60,627 nucleotides of DNA from Planctomycetia bacterium. GTDB lineage: Bacteria; Planctomycetota; Planctomycetia; Pirellulales; PNKZ01. Shown here piece after piece: positions 37,308 through 46,006 of the stretch (its first letter is position 1; every line of letters starts with the position of its first letter). The translations under genes were made by a program, and so were the position numbers. The notes beneath the pieces were generated by a model that saw only the letters and a program-made list of their open reading frames with translations, made no database searches and was not told where the DNA came from. Location of the stretch: the NCBI GenBank assembly GCA_021413845.1, contig JAIOPP010000051.1:1-60627 (forward strand). Direction: 5' to 3'.

Positions 37308-37520
37308 ATGGCGCGTCGCAAGCAGGAAGATCCGTCTCCGGTACCGGTAATTTGGCACTGCGTCTTAGATCGAGAGCACCGACTGCTCTACCTCGGCAAC
37401 AATGAAGCCGAAGCGCTCGCCGCCCTGATTCCCGGGGCCATCATGCGTAGCGCCCCTCGGATGGGAGACGCTCAATCGGCCGCCGCAATCGCGGTGAGTG
37501 CCATGCGCAATTCGGGGTGA
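37308..37520 (+). CDS. Small hypothetical protein
   Basis: 70 residues from ATG 37308, or 76 from 37290. The middle (VIWHCVLDREHRLLYLGNNE) and the rest (AEALAALIPGAIMRSAPRMG) have the composition of a real protein, and third codon positions are GC-rich like the neighbours. There is no membrane segment, signal peptide or known motif. It stands alone between amt and the M23-hydrolase gene. A weaker competing frame starts at 37253 in another phase. Confidence 0.5.
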   Translation: MARRKQEDPSPVPVIWHCVLDREHRLLYLGNNEAEALAALIPGAIMRSAPRMGDAQSAAAIAVSAMRNSG

Positions 37521-37641
37521 AAGGCCGGCGTCTAGCCGATTGTTCCGTTTTTTAAGCACGGACCAAGCGGCCGAACTATAGTACACGCTCCCCGCCGTGG
37601 CCCCGCGCCACCCATCCCACCGTATGCAGGAGCGCCGTTCT

Positions 37642-40194
37642 ATGACCGTACGCACATCCCTCGTCGGCCTCGGGTTGCTGCTGGCTTTATGCGTGCAAGC
37701 TCAGGGAGCTCCTCTAGACCCGCTCGTTCGGGTTGCCGACCTCAACGTCGGCGAAACGGCGACGGTCAAGCTCGCCGACGGCAAGTCGACGACGATTCGC
37801 GTGGTCGCGCTCGACGAGCAAGTCGACCCGCTTCGCGATGCCGTACGCCAAGCGCACGTCAAGCTGGAGATCGATGGCGTCCCTACGGAGATCGACGCCG
37901 GCCCGTATCGCTTACCGGTGCGCGTCGCCAAGTTGCAAATCGATTGCCCGGCGACCAAAGGTTTCAATCGAAACGGAACGCCCGAGTTCTGGGGTCTCGA
38001 TAAAGACGTTCGGATACGGCTCTGGCCGGAGAACTCTCCGTGGATCCCGCGCGGTACGTTTCGCTATCCGGCCAAGCAGAAGTGGTTTGCCACGCATACG
38101 CAGATGGCAAACGAGCCGAGCTATGTCGACGGCGGCGAGAAGCCCGATGTCAGGAAGATCTATTACCACAGCGGGCTCGATATCGGCGGCAGCGAGGGGC
38201 AAGTGGAAGTCGTCGCGGCGACAGACGGACTCATAGTTTCCGTCGGCATGAATGTATTGCCGGAGCATAAGCAAGATACTCCGGTCGCTCCGCGCTACGA
38301 CGTTCTCTATCTTTTAGATGCGCGCGGCTGGTACTACCGCTATAGCCATTTGAAGGAATTCGATCCCGAGATTCTCCCCGGCCGGCATGTGACGATCGGA
38401 CAACGGCTCGGGCTGCTCGGCAAAGAAGGAGCGAGCGGCGGTTGGTCGCATCTGCATTTCGAGATCAAAAGCCGCCAACCATCGGGCAAATGGGGGACGC
38501 AGGAAGGCTATCCGTTTCTTTGGCAAGCGTATCGCGACGAGCAACAACCCCGCCTGATCGCCGTGGCCCGACCGCATCATCTGGTTTGCGTCGGCGACTC
38601 GGTTGAATTCGATGGGAGCCGTTCGTGGAGCGCCGAGGGAAAGGTGGCGTCTTATCGCTGGAACTTTTCCGATGGCTCAAGCATCGCGGGCGATCGCGCA
38701 ACGCGCATCTACGCGAAGCCGGGCACTTACAGCGAAGTGCTGGAGATTCGCGACGCCGCGGGGCACGTCGACTACGACTTCGGCCTCGTCCAAGCTCTCG
38801 ACCCCGCCCATCCGAAGCAACTCCCTCCCACGATTCACTCCGTCTTCTTTCCGACCTCGGGCATCCGACCGAACGATCCCGTAACTTTCAAGGTCCGCAC
38901 ATTTCGCACAACCGAGGGAGAAGAAACGTGGAACTTCGGCGATGGCTCGCCGACCGTGAAGACGCAGTCCGACGGAAACATCAAGCCCTTGGCACCGGAT
39001 GGCTACGCAACGACGACGCATCGATTCGCACGGCCGGGCCATTACCTCGTGCGCGTCGAGCGAACGAACGATGCCGGCCATACTGCTACCGCCCATCTGC
39101 ATGTTTTCGTCGAGTCGGACAAGCGGACGACCGAGGCCGTCGAGACGCTCCGACTTAAACCGAGCGACCTCGATCAGTTTTTCACTCCGCCGCAGAACTT
39201 AGCGGACGATTTCGGCAAGTTCCGTTCCCCTTTGAAGTTCGCCGACGGACACGAAGCGCGCTCCGCCGCCGACTGGCAGACACGGCGCCAAGAGATTCTA
39301 GCGAGTTGGCATGCGATCCTCGGCGCGTGGCCCAAGCTGGTCGAGAAACCTAAGCTCACCTATCGCAACCAGGAACGCTTAGAACACCACACGCGCCACG
39401 CGGTTGACGTCGAAGTTATGCCGAACGGCCGAACGACATCCGGCTACTTGCTCGTGCCGCATGGCAAGGGGCCGTTTCCGGCCGCCGTCGTCGTCTTCTA
39501 TGATGCCGAGACGAGCGTCGGGATGGGAAAAGAACTTCACGGCTTCGGCTTTCAGCTCGCCAATCGAGGCTACGTGGTCTTGGCGATCGGAACTCCGAGC
39601 GGACGCTTTTGGCCGGATGAAAAGACCGCTGAGTTGCAGCCGTTGTCGATGTTGGCCTACGTCGCGGCGAACTGTCATACCGCACTCGCCGCATTACCCA
39701 ACGTCGACCCGACTCGGATCGGCATCGTCGGTCATTCCTACGGCGGCAAGTGGGCGATGTTCGCATCTTGCCTGTACGACAAGTTTGCCTGCGCCGCGTG
39801 GTCGGACGGCGGCATCGTGTTCGACGAGCGGCGCGCGAACGTCAACTATTGGGAGCCGTGGTACCTGGGACAGGAATCGGGCATCAAACGAAAGGAAGGC
39901 ATTCCTTCCGAAAGCAACCCACGAACGGGTGCTTACAAAACTCTGATCGCAAGCGGTCATGATTTGCACGAACTACACGCGCTCATGGCTCCTCGACCGT
40001 TCCTCGTCTCGGGCGGAGGCGAAGACCGGCCCGAGCAGTGGCGAGCGCTCAATCACACTCGCGCAGTCAATCGATTGCTGGGGGTCGACGACCGTGTGGC
40101 GATGACCAACCGTCGCGACCACACGCCGACGGTCGAATCGAACGAGCAAATCTACGCTTTTTTCGATCGTTTCCTGAAGCCGCGGCAAGAGTAG
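37642..40194 (+). CDS. Exported fusion: M23 peptidase-like, two PKD-like domains, alpha/beta-hydrolase
   Basis: 850 residues from ATG 37642 (AGGAG ten bases upstream). Signal peptide 1-23 (VQAQG/AP). The M23/LytM-like domain (about 165-290) has all the zinc and catalytic positions: His176 and Asp180 (HSGLD), His236 (YSHL), His270/His272 (HLHFEI). Two PKD-like beta-sandwich domains follow (about 308-395, 410-490; YRWNFSDGSS, TWNFGDGSP). The alpha/beta-hydrolase (about 530-848) has nucleophile Ser699 in GHSYGGKW and probable catalytic His827 in RRDHTP. It resembles acetyl-xylan/glucuronoyl esterase-like planctomycete hydrolases. Peptidoglycan-type peptidase and esterase in one chain is unusual; there is no stop or frameshift between them. 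Confidence 0.85.
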   Translation: MTVRTSLVGLGLLLALCVQAQGAPLDPLVRVADLNVGETATVKLADGKSTTIRVVALDEQVDPLRDAVRQAHVKLEIDGVPTEIDAGPYRLPVRVAKLQIDCPATKGFNRNGTPEFWGLDKDVRIRLWPENSPWIPRGTFRYPAKQKWFATHTQMANEPSYVDGGEKPDVRKIYYHSGLDIGGSEGQVEVVAATDGLIVSVGMNVLPEHKQDTPVAPRYDVLYLLDARGWYYRYSHLKEFDPEILPGRHVTIGQRLGLLGKEGASGGWSHLHFEIKSRQPSGKWGTQEGYPFLWQAYRDEQQPRLIAVARPHHLVCVGDSVEFDGSRSWSAEGKVASYRWNFSDGSSIAGDRATRIYAKPGTYSEVLEIRDAAGHVDYDFGLVQALDPAHPKQLPPTIHSVFFPTSGIRPNDPVTFKVRTFRTTEGEETWNFGDGSPTVKTQSDGNIKPLAPDGYATTTHRFARPGHYLVRVERTNDAGHTATAHLHVFVESDKRTTEAVETLRLKPSDLDQFFTPPQNLADDFGKFRSPLKFADGHEARSAADWQTRRQEILASWHAILGAWPKLVEKPKLTYRNQERLEHHTRHAVDVEVMPNGRTTSGYLLVPHGKGPFPAAVVVFYDAETSVGMGKELHGFGFQLANRGYVVLAIGTPSGRFWPDEKTAELQPLSMLAYVAANCHTALAALPNVDPTRIGIVGHSYGGKWAMFASCLYDKFACAAWSDGGIVFDERRANVNYWEPWYLGQESGIKRKEGIPSESNPRTGAYKTLIASGHDLHELHALMAPRPFLVSGGGEDRPEQWRALNHTRAVNRLLGVDDRVAMTNRRDHTPTVESNEQIYAFFDRFLKPRQE

Positions 40195-40302
40195 CTCTCG
40201 TTTTGTTTGTTGTTGCTTGTTGAAGCTGAACCGCCGGATTCCGTGATTGCTCAGGGCCGAAATGGTAACATACGCCGACGATTCCCACCTTCGAGGCTCG
40301 CG

Positions 40303-41424
40303 ATGAAATACCGACTCGGCATCACGCTCTTGATCTCGGTTCTTACCGCCGTCGTCGCCGTCGGTGCATACGGGGTCGAAAGCAGCCCGCCTCCAGCAAC
40401 CGTAAGCCAAGCGACCGCAGGCGCTGAGAAAAAGACCACGCCGGCAATCACAGGGCAATCGGCTGTCGCGATTCCTTTGTTAGCGGGAGCTTCGCCGGAC
40501 AAACCGAGAGTCGTTTCTCAGACGAGCATCGAATATCTGGAAAGGATGCGGAAGCGAACGCCGTTCGGCACCAACGGCCTCGACCTCAAGGCGCTGCGCG
40601 CCGGCATGGGGGCTCGCCATGAACCGACGATCGAAAACGTCAAGCTTGTTCGCGTCAAGATCGGAGAGATTCCTTGCGAATGGGTTCTTGCACCCGGCGC
40701 CGATCCCGACTTGCGGCTCCTCTATCTCCACGGCGGCGGCTTCGTCTCCGGGTCGGGCGGGTTCTACCTTCCTCTCGCCGCTCACATTTCGGCCGCGGCT
40801 AAGTGCGCCGTCTTGCTGCCCGACTATCGCCTTGCCCCGGAACATCCGTTTCCTGCCGGGCTCGAAGATTGCGTGAGGAGCCACGACTGGATCGTCGAGA
40901 ACGGCCCCACGGGCGCCGGCGTTGCGAAGGCGACATTCATCGCGGGCGATTCCGCCGGTGGCTGCCTCACGCTCGCGACGTTGCTCGCCTTGAAAGATCG
41001 AAAACGGCCGCTGCCGGCCGCTGCGATTCCGATCTCACCATGTACCGATTTCACGCTGCAAAGCGAGTCGTTGCGAACCGTTGTCGATCCCGTCATCAGC
41101 GCGACCTCGATGCCCTGGTTTCGCGATCTCTATCTGCCGACGACGACCGCTCGCGAGAATCCGCTCGCGTCCCCCCTCTATGGCGACTATCGCGGGATGC
41201 CGCCGCTGCTGATCCAAGTCGGCGAGCACGAGATGCTTCGCGACGATAGCGTTCGCGTAGCGCGCAAGATTCAAGCCGACGGAGCCACGGTCAAGCTCGA
41301 AGTGTGGCCGGGGATGTTTCATGTATTTCAAAGCCGCGAACCGCTACTTCCCGAAGCCAAAGAAGCCATCCAACATATCGCCGATTTCATAAAATCGACC
41401 ACGCCCCGACGCCCGACGCCGTAA
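40303..41424 (+). CDS. HSL-family alpha/beta-hydrolase (esterase/lipase)
   Basis: 373 residues from ATG 40303, which gives a signal peptide (MKYRLGITLLISVLTAVVAV). The hormone-sensitive-lipase family marks are all present: oxyanion motif LYLHGGGFVSGSG, LPDYRLAPEHPFPAGLED, nucleophile elbow IAGDSAGGCL, catalytic acid in GEHEMLRDD and catalytic His in WPGMFHVFQ. It should hydrolyse short-chain or aryl esters outside the cytoplasm. An Ala/Thr/Pro-rich linker (about 25-70) separates the signal from the catalytic domain. It follows the M23-hydrolase gene by about 108 bases on the same strand. Confidence 0.92.
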   Translation: MKYRLGITLLISVLTAVVAVGAYGVESSPPPATVSQATAGAEKKTTPAITGQSAVAIPLLAGASPDKPRVVSQTSIEYLERMRKRTPFGTNGLDLKALRAGMGARHEPTIENVKLVRVKIGEIPCEWVLAPGADPDLRLLYLHGGGFVSGSGGFYLPLAAHISAAAKCAVLLPDYRLAPEHPFPAGLEDCVRSHDWIVENGPTGAGVAKATFIAGDSAGGCLTLATLLALKDRKRPLPAAAIPISPCTDFTLQSESLRTVVDPVISATSMPWFRDLYLPTTTARENPLASPLYGDYRGMPPLLIQVGEHEMLRDDSVRVARKIQADGATVKLEVWPGMFHVFQSREPLLPEAKEAIQHIADFIKSTTPRRPTP

Positions 41425-41508
41425 CCCACCGAATGACGCTCGATTCGAGCACCACGCTCCTGCCTGTCGCATACCCGCCCTGTTCCACGCCCAATGGAGT
41501 TTGAGACG

Positions 41509-41757
41509 ATGAAGAACCTCACCGGAATTTGCTTACTACTCGGTTTCGTTTTCGTGTCGCTAGGAGCCGCCACGCCGGCGCGCGAGGCAAACATCGCCGG
41601 CCTGCGCAAGCTCGGCTTCGTCCCTCAGTCTTCGACCATCCCGGGCGATCCGGTCAAACTCAAGATCACCGCGGCAACGCTCAAGCAACTCGAAAGCTTG
41701 ATGAAGAAAGACAAAACGATCTACGTGGAAGAGAGCGGTGAAATCCAAGTTCGGTAA
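41509..41757 (+). CDS. Small exported protein of unknown function
   Basis: 82 residues from ATG 41509, with GGAG nine bases upstream; ATG 41494 would place that motif inside the gene. The N-terminus is a signal peptide (MKNLTGICLLLGFVFVSLGA). The remaining 60 residues are Lys-rich (LKITAATLKQLESLMKKDK) and end in strand-forming sequence. I recognise no family. It is presumably periplasmic and free-standing. Confidence 0.65.
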   Translation: MKNLTGICLLLGFVFVSLGAATPAREANIAGLRKLGFVPQSSTIPGDPVKLKITAATLKQLESLMKKDKTIYVEESGEIQVR

Positions 41758-41810
41758 GTCGACGGCAACGACCCGCACGCCTTAGCTCGAAAGACCGGAT
41801 CTTCTCGCGA

Positions 41811-42935
41811 TCAATCGGCGCAGGCATGCGCGCGAACCACGTTCCAATCGACCTCGACGCCGAGTCCGGGCAAGTCGGGCACCGTGACCATCGGGCCGGC
41901 GATCTTGAGCGGATTCTTCACCACGGAAAACTCGTGGTAGATCGGCCCTAGCGCATCCCCGGGGAAGCGTTCGACGTTCATGTTCGGGCAGGCGACGATC
42001 AAGTGCCCCATCGCGGCGGTTCCGATATCGAGTTCCAAGTTCGAGCCGATCGTGCAAGCCACTCCGTGGCGGCCGGCGAACTCGATCATGCGCCGCGCGC
42101 GGCCGATGCCCCCTTGCTTGCCGGGATACACGTTGATGATGTCGCAGCACTCCTGACGAATCAGCTCTTGCGCATGCACCGGATCGAAACACATATCATC
42201 GGCCATCATCGTGCATTTCGTTTCGCGCCGTACGCGTGCGATGGCTTCGTAGTCGCCGTCGGGAGTCGGCTGCTCGACGACCGCTAATCTGCAATCGGCC
42301 AGGGCCTTGATCTTGCGGATGGCCGTCTCGGCCGACCAACCGCAATTGGCGTCGATATCCAAGGCAAGATCCAAGCCGATCACCTCACGAACCGCACGTA
42401 CGCGAGCGAGATCATCGTCGCTCTCGCCGCCGACCTTGACCTTGATCGTGGTGAATCCGGCGGCGACCCGCTCGGCCGCGACTCGGCGGGCTTGTTCAAG
42501 CCCGTAAGCTCCCATCGAGAACCGACAGCGAAACGTTTGCGGCCGTGCCAAGCCGCCGAGCAGCAGGTAAACCGGCTTGCTTTCGATCTTGCCCCAGGCA
42601 TCCCAACAGGCCATTTCGATCGCCGACTTGGCGAACCAATTGTGTTTACAAACGGCTCCCATCCGACGATCGATCTCGTCGACATCGGATACTTCGCAGC
42701 CTTCGACGACCGGCCCGAGCACGCGATCGATCGCGGCGCGGCAACCCCAAACCGTTTCGCCGCTCCAGACGGCGGTTGCCGTCGCCTCTCCGACCCCTTC
42801 GATGCCGGTATCGGTAATCACGCGCACCAAAACGTATTCGCTGACGACATGCTTGCCGAGCGATGAGATCATCCGACGTTCCGGCGTCAAAGGAACGCGA
42901 ACCGGATACGTTTCGATCGTTTTAATCTTAGGCAT
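41811..42935 (-). CDS. Enolase-superfamily enzyme (mandelate racemase/muconate-lactonizing type)
   Basis: 374 residues. The N-terminal capping domain (1-130) precedes the barrel. Catalytic positions: Lys165 and Lys167 (TIKVKVG), metal ligands Asp195 (DIDANCGW), Glu221 (VEQP) and Asp246/247 (MADDM), and Lys273 (VYPGKQGG) on the opposite face. This lysine pair pattern marks the muconate-lactonizing/dipeptide epimerase subgroup rather than mandelate racemase proper. It abstracts the alpha-proton of a carboxylate; the substrate is not predictable. Downstream of the dimethylformamidase-like gene on the same strand (45-base gap), so they may be co-transcribed. Confidence 0.9.
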   Translation of the reverse strand: MPKIKTIETYPVRVPLTPERRMISSLGKHVVSEYVLVRVITDTGIEGVGEATATAVWSGETVWGCRAAIDRVLGPVVEGCEVSDVDEIDRRMGAVCKHNWFAKSAIEMACWDAWGKIESKPVYLLLGGLARPQTFRCRFSMGAYGLEQARRVAAERVAAGFTTIKVKVGGESDDDLARVRAVREVIGLDLALDIDANCGWSAETAIRKIKALADCRLAVVEQPTPDGDYEAIARVRRETKCTMMADDMCFDPVHAQELIRQECCDIINVYPGKQGGIGRARRMIEFAGRHGVACTIGSNLELDIGTAAMGHLIVACPNMNVERFPGDALGPIYHEFSVVKNPLKIAGPMVTVPDLPGLGVEVDWNVVRAHACAD

Positions 42936-42980
42936 AAGATCGTTCGCGATGATTCTGGGAGTGACGGTCGCAAGACTTCT

Positions 42981-44675
42981 TTACGGCGATACCAGACGTT
43001 CGATCACGTTCTTCGTGATCTTAGAGATGTGCTCGTCGACCGGCAACGAGCTCACATAGTTGATCGATCCGGAGGAAAACACCGCGCCCCCTTTGGGAGT
43101 TTCGAAATAAATCATGTCGGCACCGCCGTTGTCGCGATTCGTGCCTTGAGCGATGCGTAGTAAATTCTTCGGCGAGCTCGGCGAGATTTTATCGGTCTCA
43201 TGGCCCGACGCTCCGCCTGGGCACCGCATGTGCAAACACTTAAGGCCGAACAAATCGCCGGCCTTCAAATCCGTTCCGGAGAAAGCCCAATGTTTCGGTT
43301 CGATCACGCGGTACGGAGCGCCGGTCATCGCGCCGGCATCGGTGTAGACCACCCCTAAAAGATTCGCTTCGCTTTCCAGCCGTTCGTGCATCCGGCTCTC
43401 GACTTCTTTCCGGCGCTGTTCCCGTTTGTCGCCGTTGCGCACGATGATCGACGTCGGCGAATCGAATTCCACTTCGCAGTTCAAGCCGTTGCCGCCGAGA
43501 TACATCAACCGGCCGCCGCGACGAAAGACCCAATCCTTCAGCGCGAGATACATCTTGCGCGACCAATACTCCGGATGGGTGTGGATGATCACGAGCCGAT
43601 AGTCGTCGAGATTCATCTCGCCATGATGGAATTGCGTTTCGGCATATAAGTCGAAGTCGATTCCCTCCCGTTCGAGCCAGCCGTAGAGTCGCCACTCGGC
43701 CGGCGCAAGATGACACGCTTGGCGGCCTTCGATCGGGTCCGTGATCTGCTCCTGCTCGTCGACGTGGTTGAACGGCTCAGGCCGATCGAACGACAGCGGC
43801 GCATAATTCTCGCGATCGTAAAAGATATGCTCCGGGTCGGTATAGCGATCCAGATCTTGCCGCGAATTCACGGTCGGCTTGGCAGGCAGCTCGGCGCAAT
43901 GAATATAGTTGCTTCGGCCTCCGAAGCTGTTGTAGCAATTCCAATTGATGTTGCCGGCCAACACGGCGATCTTCGCCGTCGGCTTCGCCGGAGCGACGAT
44001 CCAAGGAAACGAAAAGAAACGGCCCGACTTCGTTCGCGCATGAAAATAGTACAAGCCGCTGCGGGTCGGAGCGAGCTCGAACTGGCGATGAACCGGATTG
44101 TTGTTGTAGCCGATCTTATTCCAATCGACGCCGGTTCGCGTGTAGTCGCCGTCGGGCGTGATCTGCACCGTGGCTCGCGGCCCATGTTCGTCGAACCAGC
44201 CGATCGAGCGCACCAATTCTTTTTTCCATCCGTAGCGCCACAGTTCGAGCTTGTACATCTCCGGAGAATGCACGCGAAACTCGCCGCGCTCACCGGCTTT
44301 AACCCACTTCGGCCAAGCGTAACCGAGCAGCGTGTCGCGCAACATGCGGAAGTGGTAGGGTCGCGCAGGGTCGACCGTAATCTCGACGCTTTTCGAGCCA
44401 TGATCCGCCAGATGCATCGTCACGCGCCAAGGGCCCGGATCGAGAATCGCATAAACCGCGCCGGTAGCACGCGATCGGGCCTCGACGCTTCGATCCGAGC
44501 GCTGAAACTCGAACAACACTCCCGGTAACGCGACATAGCGTTCGTCGCTGACGTAACCGATCAACGAGCCCTCTGCTTTGCCGGTTTCCTGCGCCTGTAG
44601 ATTCGTCGCGGTGCAAAACCAAAGCCAAGCGATCGGAAGGACGAGCGCCGAGCGTGGCGATAAATACCTGAGCAT
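42981..44675 (-). CDS. Exported N,N-dimethylformamidase large-subunit-like protein
   Basis: 564 residues. Signal peptide about 1-28 (ending LQAQ/E). Residues about 30-130 resemble a Cna-B/carboxypeptidase-regulatory sandwich. The rest has the features of the dimethylformamidase beta-subunit-like C-terminal domain: GNINWNCYNSFGGRSNYI, LDDYRLVIIHTHPEYWS and GGRLMYLGGNGLN. In true dimethylformamidase this subunit carries an unusual mononuclear iron site; the conserved Tyr/Glu region (HPEYWS) is retained. Homologues are common in planctomycetes and their substrates are unknown, so a formamidase activity is only one possibility. An amidase or binding role is equally open. Confidence 0.8.
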   Translation of the reverse strand: MLRYLSPRSALVLPIAWLWFCTATNLQAQETGKAEGSLIGYVSDERYVALPGVLFEFQRSDRSVEARSRATGAVYAILDPGPWRVTMHLADHGSKSVEITVDPARPYHFRMLRDTLLGYAWPKWVKAGERGEFRVHSPEMYKLELWRYGWKKELVRSIGWFDEHGPRATVQITPDGDYTRTGVDWNKIGYNNNPVHRQFELAPTRSGLYYFHARTKSGRFFSFPWIVAPAKPTAKIAVLAGNINWNCYNSFGGRSNYIHCAELPAKPTVNSRQDLDRYTDPEHIFYDRENYAPLSFDRPEPFNHVDEQEQITDPIEGRQACHLAPAEWRLYGWLEREGIDFDLYAETQFHHGEMNLDDYRLVIIHTHPEYWSRKMYLALKDWVFRRGGRLMYLGGNGLNCEVEFDSPTSIIVRNGDKREQRRKEVESRMHERLESEANLLGVVYTDAGAMTGAPYRVIEPKHWAFSGTDLKAGDLFGLKCLHMRCPGGASGHETDKISPSSPKNLLRIAQGTNRDNGGADMIYFETPKGGAVFSSGSINYVSSLPVDEHISKITKNVIERLVSP

Positions 44676-44760
44676 GACGGGAGCCTCGTAAATGTTTCCG
44701 CTGTTTCATTTCCGATCGAAACGAGTCGCCAGACGCGAACGCAAAGCGCTCCATGCACGA

Positions 44761-45750
44761 TCAACCGCGAACTGGATTCGGCTGCTTCCACGGCGGCGGA
44801 CAGACCGTATCGAGCTGAGCGAAGTCGCCGCTCGGAACCGTCAGCTCAGCCCCGGCGACGGCATCTTGCAGTTGCGCGAGGTTCTTCACCCCCACGACCA
44901 CCGAACGGACGGCCGGTTGCGCAAGAGTCCAAGCCAACGCATACTGCGACATCGGCGCGCCGGCCTCTTGTGCCAGGCCGGCGATCTTTTCGAGTCGATC
45001 GAACAATGCGTCGTCTTGTTTCCAAATCCAGTCGGGCTTCTCGGCGGCACGCGAATCGCCGGGCGCCGCTTCGCCGCGTCGATACTTCCCGGCAAGCAAG
45101 CCTCCTTGCAACGCTTGATAAGGAGTCACGCCGAGGGAATGTTGTTCGCAGAACGCCAGATCGTTTTGAAACTCGCGACGCAGCAGACTCAAAGGAATCT
45201 GCGAGCTCACGCAGCGTTGCCGGTTCCGCCGATCGGCGATCCACAGCAACTCGCAAAGCTGCCACGCCGCATGATTCGAAGCGCCGAAGTAACGAATCTT
45301 TCCCTGCTGCGCCGCGATGTCGATCGCCTCGAGCGTCGTTTCCAGCGGCACATGCCGATCGGGCCAGTGGATGATATACAGATCGATGCAGTCGGTTTGC
45401 AATCGCTTCAAGCTTCGATCGACTTCGCGCAGAATATGCACGGCCGACAATCCACGATCTTGCGGGCCCGGCCCAAGCGGCGCGCCGACCTTCGTAGCGA
45501 CGATGGCCCGATCTCTCCGATCGCGCAGCGCCTTGCCGACGATCTCCTCGGCGACTCCGCCAGGGCTTCCTAAATAGCGCGCGTACCCTTCATACACGTT
45601 CGCGGTGTCGATGAAGTTGATGCCGAGATCCAGCGCGGCATGAATCAATCGAATCGCTTCCGCTTCATTGACCGGACTGCCGAACGTCATCGTTCCTAAA
45701 CAGATCGGCGAGACAAGTAATCCGCTGGAACCTAACGATCGGAGATTCAT
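44761..45750 (-). CDS. Aldo/keto reductase
   Basis: 329 residues from ATG 45750, preceded by AAGGGAT; longer frame upstream is not conserved. It has the catalytic tetrad: Asp and Tyr in FIDTANVYE, Lys in IVATKVGAP, and His in LYIIHWPDR. SLGVTPYQALQGGLLAGKY and the C-terminal SVVVGVKNLAQL bind NADPH in the usual way. It reduces an aldehyde or ketone; the voltage-gated-channel-beta/YghZ-like type is closest by eye. It lies 85 bases upstream of the dimethylformamidase-like gene on the same strand. Confidence 0.92.
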   Translation of the reverse strand: MNLRSLGSSGLLVSPICLGTMTFGSPVNEAEAIRLIHAALDLGINFIDTANVYEGYARYLGSPGGVAEEIVGKALRDRRDRAIVATKVGAPLGPGPQDRGLSAVHILREVDRSLKRLQTDCIDLYIIHWPDRHVPLETTLEAIDIAAQQGKIRYFGASNHAAWQLCELLWIADRRNRQRCVSSQIPLSLLRREFQNDLAFCEQHSLGVTPYQALQGGLLAGKYRRGEAAPGDSRAAEKPDWIWKQDDALFDRLEKIAGLAQEAGAPMSQYALAWTLAQPAVRSVVVGVKNLAQLQDAVAGAELTVPSGDFAQLDTVCPPPWKQPNPVRG

Positions 45751-46006
45751 AACAGTGATCCCTTTCGACGGCAAAATCGGACAACGACGAAAAACCGCGA
45801 TGCGTCCTCGGGCGGAGACATTCTCGGCATTGCGCAAGCCGGCGGCAACATAGCAAAAGCTCGCGGCATACGGCATTACGCACGAGATCGGGATCCCTGC
45901 CGAATCGAGATTCAAATCCTTTCCCCGCTGGATATACTGGAACGGTTCGCCTCCCTACGCTTCCGCTCGGGTTTCTCGCCTTTTCCGGTCCCGTAATCTT
46001 GCCGCT

